Shown one piece after another: positions 22,801-37,800 of a stretch of DNA of 64,000 nt; within the stretch, counting starts at the first letter, position 1; each line of letters opens with the position of its first letter. The DNA lies in NCBI RefSeq assembly GCF_001625305.1, contig NW_017804243.1, positions 2,387-66,386 of the forward strand, in the 5' to 3' direction. The notes under the pieces are model-generated. The model had not been told where the DNA came from. It did no database searches and saw only the letters and a list, made by a program, of their open reading frames with translations. The position numbers were made by a program, and so were the translations under genes. This DNA comes from Branchiostoma belcheri. Lineage: Eukaryota; Chordata; Leptocardii; Amphioxiformes; Branchiostomatidae.

Positions 22801-25800
22801 GACTTCACAGCAATGTTGGTCAGAAACTCCTGCAGAAAGAAATTTTAGAAATCAGCATGAAAAAATAATGAAAACAGCACCACGACAGACCAACCGTCCT
22901 AATCTGATTCACTGTAATGTTCATCAGAAACTCCAGGACCTGCAGGGACAAAACAGCATGGAAACACCACAAGAACACTTCAATTAACAAATGCTTGTCA
23001 AAAATTCCTGTAGGAGACAAATCAGCACAAGAATACAACAACTGACATTTGTCAGTAACCTCCTGTGAGCTAGAGACAAAACAGCATGGAAACTGCACAA
23101 TGGTCCTACAACCAAAAACAAATTCCAAGGAACTCACCAAGGAGGAAGTATTAAATGGTCTTACAACTCTCCACAAGGTAAGAAAACCTTGCAGTTACAA
23201 TGTAAAACCCTTGACTTAAAGTCTATGGAGCAAGGTTAGAATCCTAAGTATACAACACGACAGTGAAAATTCAAATTTGAATTATTCAGTAAAATAAACA
23301 TGCACTACTCACAGTACTGGGCATCCCCATAAACAGTGGAACGTTGTGGACGCCTGCCATCACACATCCCCTGTGGAAAATACACAGCTCACAGTTCACA
23401 CAACTCAGACATGTTACAGCTGCATACAACACAGGGGTACAACCCTAGGTTACAACACCCACATGTTACAACACCCTTCTTACAACCCCATCCCCATAGT
23501 ATGTTCTCTGACAAGTTAACAAGTGGGTTCCAACAATAGACCCATTCGACTTTCAAAGGAGGGACATTTCGAAAGAACGTTGTTCTAGAACGCTGAAGTC
23601 CAACGCGGCTTGCGCTCCTGGTGTCCCCCCTGGCAGATCATTTTTTTACTAAAAGGTAAGTAAGTGTCATTTTTTTTGGTAATATGTGCGGAAATGACAG
23701 GAAAACAGGCACCAACTTTGTATGGTGGCATTCTGTACAACAATTTAAGGTTATTTTGTTCTGTGACGTATGCAGTTTATGCGATCCGTGAAAGGAATTT
23801 TCGAAATGTCCCCCCTGTGACGTAGTTTCTATTCGAAATGTCCCCACCCCCGTGACATAAGCAGTTAATGCGATCCGTGAAAGTCGAATGGGTCTATTGC
23901 AACCCTGAACCTGTGTTGGAAGAAAGGGGCATTGGAACATAGGGGTGTTGAATATAGGGGTGTCCCTGCAAAAAGCATTTATTCTTAAACTTCTTTTTTC
24001 AATGGTTTTTCCTGTGGGTTACCTGATCGTATATCTTCAAGGGAGGGAGTATGCACGAAGAACAACAAGAAGAAGTAGATGCACTTGTTAGTAAGGATTT
24101 CTTGTTCTAATGTCATTATTTGTCAATGAGTCAGAATGTATAAAGCACAGAAAATGGGAATTGCAAAATACATTTTGGGGCATTGAAAAAGTACCATGAA
24201 TTTGTACATGTTGGGCCATGCCAATTCAATTTCTTGGTTCTCAAACATTCTTAAGTAAAACTTCAGGACAATGTGGAAATACTGAATGCATGTTTAATCT
24301 GAGAAGAAACAAACTGAATTGGCATGGCAAGCAATCTATTGCTCCCAAATGCAGAATGTTTTTTTCGAAGGCATCACTTCGTCACTCACCTGTCAAAAAG
24401 TGGTCCAGTCAAAATAAGAGTTAGTCATTAGAATAATAAAATTTCCATCATTTAGTCAAGACAGTGATTAACCAGTCAATCAGTCAATCTAATCAATAAA
24501 GCAATAAATTAACAAATCAATAAATTCGTCAATACCAGGACTGGCCTGTTGGCACAGTGGTACAGCCGCCCATCCCCGCTGTGACTTGTTTACCTGGACC
24601 TCTGATCAATCAATAACTAATCAATCAATAACTAATCAATAATTGATCGATCAATACCTCTGCACGGCCGTCCAGCCCAGCTGTGACTCGGTGGTGAGTC
24701 GGACCTCCAATAAACCCAATCAATCAATCTATCTATCAATAACTAACCAATCAATAACTGATCAATAATCGATAAATCAATAATCAATACTGACCTGTCA
24801 AACAGCGGCACGGCCGTCCAGCCGAGTTGTGACTCGGTGGTGAGCCGTACGTCCTGTCCGCATTTCCCGGTGACAGTTCCTGGCTATCTATCAATAACTA
24901 ACCAATCAATAATAACTAATCAATAATAACTAATCAATAATCAGTACTGACCTGTCAAACAGCGGCACGGCCGTCCAGCCCAGCTGAGACTCGGTGGTGA
25001 GCCGTACGTCCTGTCCCCGTTTCCCGGTGACCGTACCCCGCTCGGTGCCATCAGGATGAGGCGTGTACACCGCGTCCAGTCCGAACTAATCCATCAATAA
25101 CTAATCAATAACCGATCGATCAATACCTGTCGAACAGCGGCACGGCCGTCCAGCCCAGCTGAGACTCGGTGGTGAGCCGTACATCCTGTCCCCGTTTCCC
25201 GGTGACCGTACCCCGCTCGGTGCCGTCAGGATGAGGTGTGTACACCGCGTCCAGTCCGAACACCTGGATCAGCAGGCACGTGTTCGGCTCAAGGTGAGGG
25301 TGGATGATCTGAGAGGAACATGAAAACAAATTCACTTTTAATTTAGCAATTTTTGCATTTCAAAAAAAAAATTTGATTTTTGCTCACATTTGCTCAACCT
25401 GCTGCAAATTCCATCTAAATTGTATCAACTTTGATAATTTAATACTCTTTAATTTGTTATTCATTTGTTTTCTCATTTATTCATGCAACAGAACTTGAGC
25501 TTAAATACTGATGATCTGTGTACATGGACATAGTTTTTAGGGTGTGTGTCGTGATGACCTGTTTTGTATCCCCTCCATTGAACTAAATGAAAAAGTTAAG
25601 TAAAGTTGAGTTATGGAAGAAGGGTCAAGCCATTTGAGCAACTTCAAATTAACTACTAAACAAAGTTTCATTTATTCCTCCATTTGTTTTTTCATTCATT
25701 CCTCCATTTGTTTTTTCATTCATTCATTCATTCATTCATTCATTCATTCATTCATTCATCCAATCAATCAATCATTCATTCCATCCTTCCTGTAACAGAG

Positions 25801-28800
25801 CCTTACTGAGGGAGGGTCCAGCCACTTTGGTGACTTCTGCAGGCTGGTGAAGTCGTGTTTGGTGGTGATGATCTTATCCTCCCCGCCGTAGCCTTCAGGT
25901 GTGTTCTCCAACTCACGTGCCTCCGCTCCAGGTGAGACGCGAGCAAACACGTTCACATACAGGCCCTCACCTGGAGAAACAAACAAACAACAATCAGCCA
26001 TCGCCTCAAACTAAGAAACTGGTTCACACTGAAAGAAACATCAATTTTTTTCCCTACCTTCATAGCAACAATCAACCTTCAAGGGTAAATGACCCTATAC
26101 TGTTGACTCCATCTGCCACAGGTGAGATAGGGTTAAAGGTAAAATTTTATGTGCCCCTGCCACTGAGGACGAAAGGTTAAAGATGAAAGATTATGTGACC
26201 TATTGTTGACCCCATGTTTCCCCAGATTGGAGTGAAAGGTCAGAGTTGACATGACCCTACTCACTGTTGACCTCAAGTGCCTGTGTGATTAGGGTTAAAG
26301 GTCAGAGTTACATGACCCTACCATTGACCCCGTGTGCCTGTGGGATTAGGGTTAAAGGTCAGAGTTACATGACCCTACCATTGCCCCACGTGTCTGTGGG
26401 ATTGGGGTTAAAGGTCAGAGTTGATGTGACCCTACTGTTGACCCCATGTGCCTGTGGTTAAAGGTCAGAGTTGACATGACCTACCATTGACCCCGTGTGC
26501 CTGTGAGATTGGGGTTAAAGGTCAGAGTTGACATGACCTACCGTTGACCCCGTGTGCCTGCTCCACCTGGATGCCGATGCCAGTCTGGATGTGGTACCTG
26601 ACGGCCCTCAGCAGGTCACTGTGGCTGGCCGGGGTGCGGGGAGGGAGGTGCTTCTTCGCATCCAGCCTGTCTCTGTACCATTGTTCCAGGGCTGCATCAG
26701 ATTCTATAAAAAAAAACAGTGCAATATTTGAAAGGATGCAGAATAGTTTTACAAGTAAGGAAATATGAGAGTACCAAACAAGCAGGAAGATTTCTATGTT
26801 GTATACTGGAAGCCAATATTAACATCTAACCTCACAAAGTACATCGGAAGTCAATATTATAACACTTTTCTGACTTGCCAAAGTGCTCTAGGTACAGCTT
26901 TGCGTGACCTATTGAGTGACCTTTGACCCATGTGCCCTGTGTAAAAGTCATGACCTCTGACCTTCCTCAGCGGGGGGCATGCCCTGTGCGATCTGCAGGC
27001 GGTGGATGGCCTCCCGTACGGACAGCGGGAACAGCGTGTCGCTCTGGAAGTCCCGCAGGATCCGCATCTCCGACAGGTTAGGTCGGCTCTTCTCCGAGTG
27101 GTAGAAACCACTCTTGTACGGGGGCGCAGGGATCATCTCCTGCAGGCAGAAAATGTTTCAAAATATTTCCTAACTTAATAATCACCTTAAAGGATCTGAC
27201 AGAAAATTAATAAATATTTGAATCCATTATACATTACAAGTTTGTTTGTTTGTTTTGTTTGTTTATTTATTTATCCAGGATATACATGTCGCCTGTATGG
27301 CGGTTTTCAAAGATTCCTGGGGGGATAACCCCAACATAAAATTACATTACATAATAATTAAGATAAAAGAAGAACTAACACAGGTCAATTAAAATAGATA
27401 AACTCATCGTGAACAAAACGAAAATCGTAGCTAACTCATTATACAACCAAAATGAAACAAGGCAGCATAGAAGCAATCATAATCATTCAGTTATCAAATC
27501 ATAATGATAGGTCAAAAGGTTTGTCAACCAAAAGTAGATAATTAACCAAAAGTGGAGTTAGCTAATCAAAGTAACGAAATATGATTAATCAAATCAAGTA
27601 TGCTATAAGAAACCAAAACAATTATCTTTTTAAAGTTTTGAGGGGCAGCTGTTGTATTCAGTGCTCAGGAATGTTTCTGGGTGGTCTACGCATATCCAGA
27701 TCCGTGCCTGGGACAAATCTACATTTTATTTATTGAATACAACTAGTCTGCCTGATCCTAACCCATTCAGGCACAGAACTAGACAGACACAGTTCTGACT
27801 ACATCAGAATCCTCACCTCTCCGTGTGGCATGAGCCTGAGGAGAATGGAGGCTCCGGGCACGGGGATGACGTTGTCTAACGACGAGGCTAAAAGCGGCTT
27901 CTTGGTGTCTGGCATCCCCCTGCGGAGCCTCAGCTGATGACCTCCGACATTGAACCTGGTCTGAAGGGAGAGGGGGATAACACGAGAAAAAGTTAGACAC
28001 ACGTCAAGTCTAATACTTCTAGGAGCACTTCTGTGTTGGTGAACAACAATGTGACAGTCACAAACTTGCTCTAAAGCAACAAAATACTATAACTTACACG
28101 TCCAAGCTGCTTGAAAGTCCATCAATCAATTTCTTAAATGATGATCAATAATTATTAGTCACACATGAGCATATGTTACACATGTTACTATTACAAGCAT
28201 TTCTATGCTGGTAAACATCATCAGTCACAAACTTGCTCTAAAGCAACAAAATGTTACAGGTCAAAGCTGCTTGAAAGCCTGCACCAATTTTTAAAAGTAG
28301 CTAGTGGATTCTACTTCACATGTCTGACCCTGACAGTTTTCAAAATCTTTCCTGTTGCTTGAAGAACTGTTTTCTCGTTATCTTTTGTTCTGGAAGTTTT
28401 ATAACCTTCATCGATGTACATGTACATGACTGAATCATGACAGGAAGATTAACAACTTTCTCGAGTAACTGTTTTCTTGTGTACCTCATTATCAGGATAT
28501 CTAACCTTCCTTAACATGTGAATAATATCTCATTACACAAAGCACCAGAGAATATTCATTGACAACATTTCTGAATCAGAATTATGACAGTAAGATTGAC
28601 ACCTGTCCATCTTCCTCCACGAAGAGCGGGAAGAGACAGCTTCCGATCACCAGCAGCGTCTTGGAGTCCTTGTCGACCGTGTAGACACGCAGCAGCACCA
28701 AGGCATCATGGGACATCGGCTTCCTGTGTGGTGAGTTAACGCAAATTCAAATTTAGCTCCCAACAATCTAGACTAGTGCTGTGAAGTACTACCTAAACCC

Positions 28801-31800
28801 AGTTTAAGGTTCAGGTCAGGATTCAAGTCCAGAGGTTAAGGTTCAGGCGCGAACGTATACATGTAATAAGTCTTTTTTATATACCAACATTTCATGAATA
28901 GACATGGTGACGGCACACTCAAGATATAGAAACTTATTTTATGCCGCCACCAACGCAGAGGACAAATACAGGACGAGACAATACTCATTTTCACTTGAGT
29001 TAAGTGAGGAAAGTTATGTAAAGTGCCTTTCCCAAGGGCGCAAGATCAGTGGCATGTTAGGACTCGAACCCGGGACCTCTTGGTTCTGAGTCGAGTATAC
29101 TACGGTTACTTTACACAACCCCACAATGATGCTTGAGGATTAGTAAAACAGTGCAGTATTAAGTGTTTATATTCTGCGAGCAGTTTTTACCTGTTGTCAG
29201 GGTCAGTGTTGAGCGGGAGTCTGTAGGCGAGCTGCGGGCTCCGAGCCGAGCTGTCCAGCTCCGCAAACGCAGAGATGTCCGGCAGGTTGTCCAGGTTGGA
29301 CTTCATCACCCGACCCGTCACCTGGTAATGGCAACGACAGATTAGACCCCTTTCCACAGCTTTTGGTATATGCATGTAGGGACAGTGCCCATCTATAGCC
29401 CTTGGGCAAAAGAGGACCTCAGTCTATACCTAATATAGATCGAATTGTGCACTTTCAAATAATTGTCAACAGCTATTGGTTTTGGTTTTCAAGTCAAGTC
29501 AAGGTTAAGTAAAAAGTGTTTTGAAGGTCAACTGAAGAGTATTTCGAAGTCAAGTCAAAGGCATTTTCAAGGTCAAGTCAAGGGCATTCAATGTAACAAT
29601 GTAACAAGACTTGGAATGTTTCCCAAAGGTCAAGTACAGGTATATTTGTAAGTCATAGGTTTGAAGGTGACCTTGATGATGGTTGCGTTGTCGGGGATGA
29701 ACTGGACACGGTCCACGTAGAGGTCGATGCCCTCGGAGTTGTCGGGAACGGGAGGCTGGTCCTCGGCTGTCTCAGGGTTAAAGAACACGAAGGGGTCGGA
29801 GTCCACAGTCGGGACCACATCAGCATCACTGGGGGGGGGGAGAGAGAGATGGGGAACATGAGTTAGATGTCCGTCAATAATTTCATCGGGTTGGTCACAA
29901 CCATTTATTTTTCATGGTACAGGATAAATGTGCACAGTAAACCAGTCAGAATTGCCCTGATGAAGATGACAGATGGTCATCGAAATGTCGGCTCGTAAAA
30001 ATAAATGGTTGTGATCAAAGAACTGTGCTGTGCTATTCACGAATTAGATGTGCATAGTACATACACGTACAAGTCATGTTAATCAGGGGAAGACATACTC
30101 CCAAATCCATACCAACTTTACTGAAGGTAAATGATTATAATATATCTTCAGTCAGTATTGACCATGGCAAAATCCTAATTGTTCAATGGCCCTACAGCTT
30201 TGGCTATGACTGAACAGTGCTATACAAGAATGACAGTCTCTGCCATATAGGGCATCTGTAAGGGGACTCAGGTCTGTGGCAGAGTTCTTTTCTCAAGGTC
30301 CGCTTCTCTTCTGTGCAGTGCAACTGAACCCCTTTAACCAAGATTCAATGTTTTCTATAGCTAAGAGAGTCTTTATACCTATCTATGGCAGCTGTAACAA
30401 TAATAAACTGTATTTGATAGATAAACAGTTTGAAAAGCATTATCTTTCATGAGAAAGAAAGGAACTTTGTTGTACCAACTTATAACTACAAACTACTGAG
30501 ATACAAAATGACTGAACTTAAAATTCTACTCCCTAAACAACAAGGGCTAAGTTGTAAGTAAATTGTTCAGTTACAATCAGTTAGTTGTGGGTTTCAGTTT
30601 ATTCACATTTCTACTAGCAATCTATTAAGTATGTATTTTAACTACATTTGTATTTGTGCCTTGTGACACTTGTCACATCTATTTATTCAAATCCTGTTGT
30701 GGCACCAAGTAATAAAAATATGGTACCTGTTGTCCTCTGGTTCTGGGCTGCTTGTAGGGAAAAAAGTCGACAAGCTAAATTGTAATGTTAGGAAATTACC
30801 ACAAATGTCCCTTGCACAGGTATGCGAAGAGCTGGCATTTGCATATTTGTGATGACTTACTTTTGCACAACAGGTGGTCGACACATAAAGAGCTGTACAC
30901 ATTTGCATGTTCGTGACACTTAAATGCTCATTACTATTTATCTGCCAGGTCTCCTAGATTGGTGTCATCAGAAAAAAGTACTACATTAACCTGCAGGATT
31001 GACAGTAATGTTTACTACAGACTTTGAAGCAGTTGTGCAATGCCATGTTACATTAAAGCAGATGTCTACAGTGACCAGATTTTCGCGGTCCCCTTGAGAG
31101 GTCTTCTTGGGCAGATTTGAGTCATTTGACAGTATGACAACTACAGATGCAGCTACAGAGTTTGACACAGGTGTGCATGTTACATTGACAGTGTAGGGGT
31201 ATTAACAACAGTGCCTTCTTATCTTGAAAGTTCATCTGTGTTGGTAGAAATCGTTATGAAGCAAGTTTAAAGAGCAATTTCCAACACAAGAAATTGGACT
31301 CACTCAAATTTTCAACTGTACAACTCCAGTCTTTGTCAAGGAATGAGACAGAGACAGAGACGGGGGGCGCCACAGACTTTCTGCAACCTATGATCCACTG
31401 CTCACGGAGTCACGTGTGTTATCTGCATGACATCACGGAAGCGGTGGATTGCTCATTCCTTGACAAAGACTGGAGTTGTACAGTCAAAAATTTGGGTGAG
31501 TCCAATTTGTTGTGTTGGAAATTGCAGTTTAAACTTCCTTCAGAACAGAGCCTTCAGTGCAGGTGAGCAACTCTCGAGATCCACATTTAGTGAGTACCTC
31601 TCCTGTTGGGAATGGTTAGAGCTTCCAGGCGGTTCAGGAGACTGAGGAGAGGGAGTGACCAGTTCAGACGCGGCGCCATCTTCCTCCTGGGGAGAACCAG
31701 CTTCTGGTGACTGCGATGGTTCAGGCTCTGGGTCTGGCGCAAGGACCGGTTCAGGGGTTGGCGTGGGTGCTGGCGTGGGTGCTGGCATGGGTGCTGGCGT

Positions 31801-34800
31801 GGGTTGGGCTTCTGGCTCTGGCGCTGGTGTGGGTTTTGGGTCCGGTTCAGGGTCTGGTTCTGTCACCACCTCTGGCTCTTGTTCTGGCAGAGGATCTGGA
31901 TCTGGAGTTGGGGCTGGCTGTGGCTCGTGCACTGGCTCTGGTGTAGGTGTTGGTTCTGGTTTCACTTCTGGCTCAGGAGTTGGTTCTGGCTCTTGTTCTG
32001 GCTGTGGTGTTGGTTCTGGTTTGAATTCCGGTTCTGGCGTCGGTTCTGGCTCTTCAGGTGCCTCTGTCCTTTTTTCTAGCTCCGGTGTTGGTTCTGGTTT
32101 CAAATCTGGTTCAGGTATTGGATCCGGCTCTTGTACTGGTTCCGGTGTTGGTTTAGGCACGGATGTGTCAGTATTTTCCCTTACATTGATGAAGGAGGCA
32201 CTTGAGTTAAGATCTCAAAATGATGGCAGCAAAACAACATTCAACATCACCAAGTGCTAGGGTATCATTTATTGTAAGTCACTTTTCAAGGAAAAAAGGT
32301 TTCAGTAACTGTATACATTTGGCACAAACCATAACTCAATACCTTAACTATTACTAAAGTTATTTTTTTCAAATACATTTCTTATAATTTCTTGAGTTGA
32401 AAAGAGTATAAATCTGCATGTAAAACAGGCCGTAATCTTATACATGTTAAGGTAGCCATTTGGCACAAATTTGTATAGGTTTCCGGGTAAGGTAGCAGGA
32501 GGACGGTTAATAATAACCACAGTTTCAGCACTAGGGACAGGGTCATTAACCTTCAGCCTGCTAAGGCAGCCGTTTGGTACCAAACTTGTATTTTGGTTAT
32601 AGGGTTAGGCAGCAAGTAGAAGGTCAACAACCACCACAGTTTCAGTGCTAGGGACAGGGCCATTAACCTTCAGCCTGCTAAGGTAGCTGTTTGGCACCAA
32701 TCTTGTATTGGTTACAGGGTAAGCTACATTGTAGCAGGGGGAAGGTTAATGTCCTAAACGAATGAAAACAGGCAGTCAAAATTTTTCCGAAGTCTTGGTT
32801 TGAATATTCACCTGTCTTCTGGCAACTCCTCCACTTGGAAGCTTGTGGTTAATCACAATGCAGAAAGTTCAAATTCAAGTACAAGTTCAGACAGAATTTT
32901 TCAAACAAAGGTTCAAACAAACAAATTACAATGATCAGTACAAATAAAAAAGTCACCTTATTTTTGGGGTTTCCTCCACTTCTGGGATGCTTGGGGTTAT
33001 CAATAACAAGAATTCAAATTCAAGTTCGACAACTATAATACAGGGACCTTTGCTGTGGTCATAATTTCTGGGTTAGATGCCCCAAAATGTGTTTTAAAAA
33101 AATCTTAACGGCTCTCAGTGGCCAATGTGCAGATGTTGTCACATCGGCGCACCAAATCCGTAGTGTGTTTTTGGTACACATTTGACAGATTAGCCTAAGA
33201 GGCTCGGTGGGCGTCACTCCACTGTACATGGTGGGGAAGTCGTGTAATAAAGTGCCTTTCCCAAGGGCACAACGTCGGGCCACGGTGAGTACAGAACCCG
33301 GGACCTCTCAGTTCCGAGTCCAACGCTCTAATCGTTGCCACATGTGTTTCATACCCTGTATTATGTTGTAGAACTTGAATTTGCTGCACAAGTACAGTGA
33401 CCATCTAACAGAACATTTAGAAAAACCTCATCACAAACCTTACATTAGTGCTATGTATTGGTTCACTAGACTTGGATCCAGACTTGTAAGAATGTTTAGG
33501 TTCAAGTCCAAAAGAAATCTAAAAGTCAAGAACCGACTCCGGACTTATTAACCCCCCAAAAAACATTTCACATACCCCTTTTCTTTCCAAACCACCTAAA
33601 ACCTTCGGAAGTTCCATAGATTGCAAAATCTTTGCTGCAAAATGTAGAAAACATTGCTATTGGGCATCTTCAAGTGTCGGCCTCCATGTTATGTGGCCAA
33701 AGTTTTGCCCAGACAACATTGCAAGGTTGCCAACATGCAATTTTGTATATGCCATGGGTTTAGGTCCGGACTTACAAGTCCGGAACTGAACCTAAACCTC
33801 TGGACTTGAATCCGGACCTGAACCTAAATGTGGGTTTAGGTACACAGCACTACCTTATATGCATGCAATGTGCCTGGCACAGTTTTCAAGCTATACAAAA
33901 ATCAGATAAAATCATGGTCACCTTATTTGTGGGGTCTCCTCCAACTCTGGTATGCTTGTAATTATTAACAACACGAAGTAGAAACACGTTCAACATACTT
34001 GTTATTATAGTACTATAGCACATGGTTGTTTGTGGGATATTAATAAGTGACATGGAAAACATTAATTTTGAATAAGAGCTCATCTGTGTACTAGTAGAAT
34101 TCATCCTCTTCTTCTACAATTTTCAGTCCTTGGGCTAAATTTGTATCAATTTATTTGTCAGTACCATAATCAGGTGTGTCAGTTAAGTCATGTCTAAAGA
34201 TACAAAAAATGTACTTCAGTCACTTGGGATAAACTCGTATCACTTATTTGTCAGTAACACAGTCAGGTTTGTCAGTAAAGTCATACGTGTCGCAGGGCTC
34301 TAGCCACCTCAAAATCTTTTCCGTCAGCCCAGGTTCATGATTGGACCGGGGTGAAGAGTGCTCGCAATCTAGTGGGAGGTCTGGGAACAAATTTTGGATT
34401 TTCAACCCTTTAAAAATGCAATTCCAACATATTGTGAGGCAAATTACAGGGTTGAGAGTAGTTGTTGGTGGTCCTTTGGATGTTTTCATACTTTTACTCA
34501 AGATTTTTGTCAACTTTGTCCATCAAGGTTGACGGATAATGGTCTAAAAATTTTTCCATCACAGGCCACAAAGTTCCTGAAATTGACAGAAAAACTGGTG
34601 CTGGCTAGAGCCCTGTATCGGAACGGGGGAGGGAGAGCTTGTCTTCTGTCCTGTAAAACCCGAGTGTGACCCTCCCGCCGCCCCGAACCCGTACTGTTTC
34701 TGTCCTGTTGTCGTGCTGTTCTGTCAGGTCGCTTGTCTGGAGCCACTTGTCACTGTCACACAGGTCTGTCAGTGTCACCCTGCTGTCACGTGTCATGTCC

Positions 34801-37800
34801 TTGTCACGTGTCATGTCGTTGTCAGGCTTACGCAGCCGTAACAGTGGCTGTCTGAGCACGTGAATCATTCTGTATAAAGGGTACAACAGTGTGTCAGTCA
34901 ACGAAGAATAGACAAAAGGCAGATAAAGGTACATGTAGTGCAAGAGCCTTTTGAGGCTGTTAAGGCAGTGGGTTGTTAAACACAGGGTGTCCATCAGCAA
35001 AGGTACAAATGTAAGACAAAGGGTAAAGGTAAAGGTAGTCCCGTAGGCTTTTATAGGCCGTAGGGGCAGTGCCAGTGGGTTGTTAAACACAGGGTGTCCA
35101 TCAACAAAGGTAAGACAAAAGGTAAAGGTAAACTAAGGTAGTCGCAGAGCCTATTTCAGGCTGTAGGGGCAGTGGGTTATTAAACAAAGGGTGTCCATCA
35201 ACAAAGGTAAGACAAAGGATAAAGGTACATGTAGTCCAAGAGCCTTTTTGAGGCTGTAGAGGCAGTGGGTTGTTAAACACAGGGTGTCAGTCAACGAAGG
35301 TTAGACAAAAGGTAAGGGTCAAGGTAGTCCCAGAGCATTTTTCAGTTTTTCAGACTGTAGAGGCAGTGGGTTGTTAAACACAGGGTGTCCATCAACAAAG
35401 GTACAAATGTAAGACAAAGGGTAAAGGTAAAGGTAGTCCCGTAGGCTTTTATAGGCCGTAGGGGCAGTGGGTTGTTGATCCACTGTGTCTAGGGCACAGT
35501 ACTGGAAGGCAGAGCCCATCCCTCTCTTTTTACCTCCCCGACCGAAGTCAGGTACCCATTTTACACCTGGGTGGAGTGAGGAAAGGACACAATGTCTAGC
35601 CAGAAGTTTCAAACAGTATCTGCTACTTTTTTTTGTCAGATAACTGTCATCACAAAACCAGCTAGTTGAGACTTTGTAAGAGATCTTATATTTATCTAGT
35701 TGTTTATTGTCTTCGTCAGAAGGACTATGAAATTGTCTCGCCGGAGTGTGGGGAACTGCGGATTTTGCGTTATAACTCTGGAAGGCATGATTCAACGTCC
35801 ATGATTTTTTGCAGGCAGATTACCGCTGTTGAGGCCAAAGTCAAGTACAAGTTTCGGCTTCGTGGGGGGTCCGTGCGTCACGTTAGTGCACCTTTTGTGT
35901 TTGTGGCTTGTTAGCAAGATAACTCAAGTATTTGTAAAATGTTGATTATAATTCTTGGTGTGGTGCTTACTATTGTCGGGACCAAGGTTAAGTTCGTTAC
36001 TGAGCTTCGTGGGGGGTTTCGTTGTGACTACAGGGGGCATTTTGTTAATTTTTCTTGTGAGCAGGATAACTTTTGTATGTGTGGATGGAAGTTAATGAAA
36101 TTTGGTAGGCATGTTACTGTGGTGGTCTCCAAGATTGAGTTCAAAGATGAGAGTCGTGGAGGTCATTATGTCCCCGTAATAGGACCTTTTGTGTTTAGAA
36201 ATCCCCCACCTACATCTGCTTGGAGACAGCCGACAGCTGGATATAGCTGGGGAACCCCCTAATGGGATGGGATCAAATGACCTTACATTGAGGGATTGTA
36301 CTATAACTTCAGCAGGGGGAGGATAGGTTGGACATATGTCAGGTTATTTTCTACGGCCACACCAAGTAATTGCTATGGATGACGTCCACTGGAGACCTTA
36401 AATCTAATTACCTTAAATTTAAGGCAAGCGCGCAGTAAAAACACGAAGGGCCGAAAAATGAGATGCCTAGATTTGGAATATGCCTAGGCATGAGATGCCT
36501 AGATTTGGAAACTAACTGTAGAAGTACAAATGTTAGGACACAAAGAACACAAGTCTTCTATTTGTCATAAAGACAAATTAACAAAACAGCAGCCAGTAGT
36601 CACCCTGTTCTGATTCTTTCCTTTATAACATCTTCTCTTACCATATTTTGCGGCACTGTCGTGACACTTTCAACACAGTAAGAATTTCTTGAACGTTTTT
36701 TTTTTCCAGTAACAGTCCAAACTCAAATAATGTAGGGGGGGGGGGCTAACACTGGTGACGACGCATCTGTATAATCTGCGGCAAACCGTTTCAGGGTGTT
36801 CTGTACCATAAAAATAGTACAGAGATTCTTTTGTTCTTTAGACCAAATTGATTATTAAAAAGATTGAAGAATACGCATGTTAATTTCTCTAGAACGATGT
36901 ACCTCTGACGAAGACATGAGATTTCCGACCTCTAGTTCTGTATGTATATGGTGTCAGTCATTGTCACCTGTCATGTCTGTCATATACATTGTATGTCACT
37001 GTCAAGATTGAGTTTTGTGAACTTGACCATGGAACAGGTGTTCCCAGGTGACCTCACCTTGCCAGCAGCGGTAGAACATGAACAGGTGTGGGGACAGGTG
37101 GGGTGGGCGGCAGTCTTCCCAAGGACGCAACGTTAAAATGATACACATCGTTACATAACCTCAAATACATGACATTGTAAAAGCAGAAGCAACACTCGTA
37201 CTGTCATGTCCCTTTTTTTTAAACCGAATTTAACGTCATTTTTCCCCAACCGGGGGTTAGACGTGCTTGCACCAAGTACAAGTCTTTTTTTGAAGCAGAA
37301 TTTTTACGGCTGGATGCTCTTCCTAACGCCAACCCAAACCCTAGTAGGGCCTGGGATCCCTCTAACTAAGGGATGTCCCTGGTATACATAATAATCAATA
37401 TCAACGATACTATAGGTGAAATAATGAAAAATTTGATGAGTACAGCATCATAAAAGATGAATAATAAACACCATAGAATCTAAAATTTCTGTCATGATGT
37501 TCATGTTTACCACTAACCCAACATTTCCCAGATACCTTACTTATTGGGTTAGAGTGCCCTTGTAAAGGCATTATCTTAATAGAAATGATTCTTTTCAAAA
37601 TTAGGTATCAAATGTTAATTATACATGTAGCAGGACCACAATGCCACAGTGGTTAGGACCAGTGTTCTAGCTACAATGTAGCATAGTTTGAGCACAGACT
37701 ACCTGAGCCTTGTCTGCCTTGACTATCTGGTAAATACTGTAAATCGTGGTACTTTGTGGTACTTTAGATTTACATTCGCGGTTTTTGCGGTCACTTCTGT

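Larger units (their letters stand above)
30727..33954 (-). other. Microexon cluster flanking the Pro-Glu exon (phase 2-2)
   Basis: Four tiny exons of the large minus-strand gene: 33922-33954 (33 nt, [11 protein letters not shown]), 32957-32989 (33 nt, [11 protein letters not shown]), 32812-32841 (30 nt, [10 protein letters not shown]) and 30727-30750 (24 nt, SSPEPEDN). Each starts after ACAAG or CCAAG and begins with C completing an AG|C serine codon, and each ends AG|GT. The large Pro-Glu exon 31598-32200 has the same 2-2 phase. Any subset could be skipped without frameshift. The first two are clear duplicates of each other. More such exons may exist that I missed. Confidence 0.75.

Noticed and set aside
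31707-32079. Tryptophan/leucine-rich plus-strand frames of 79 and 91 codons
   Set aside because: Other antisense frames of the same Pro-Glu repeat; low complexity only.
31655-32260. 201-codon plus-strand Gly/Ser/Val-rich frame
   Set aside because: Antisense of the Pro-Glu repeat exon, whose splice sites and phases fit the minus-strand gene.
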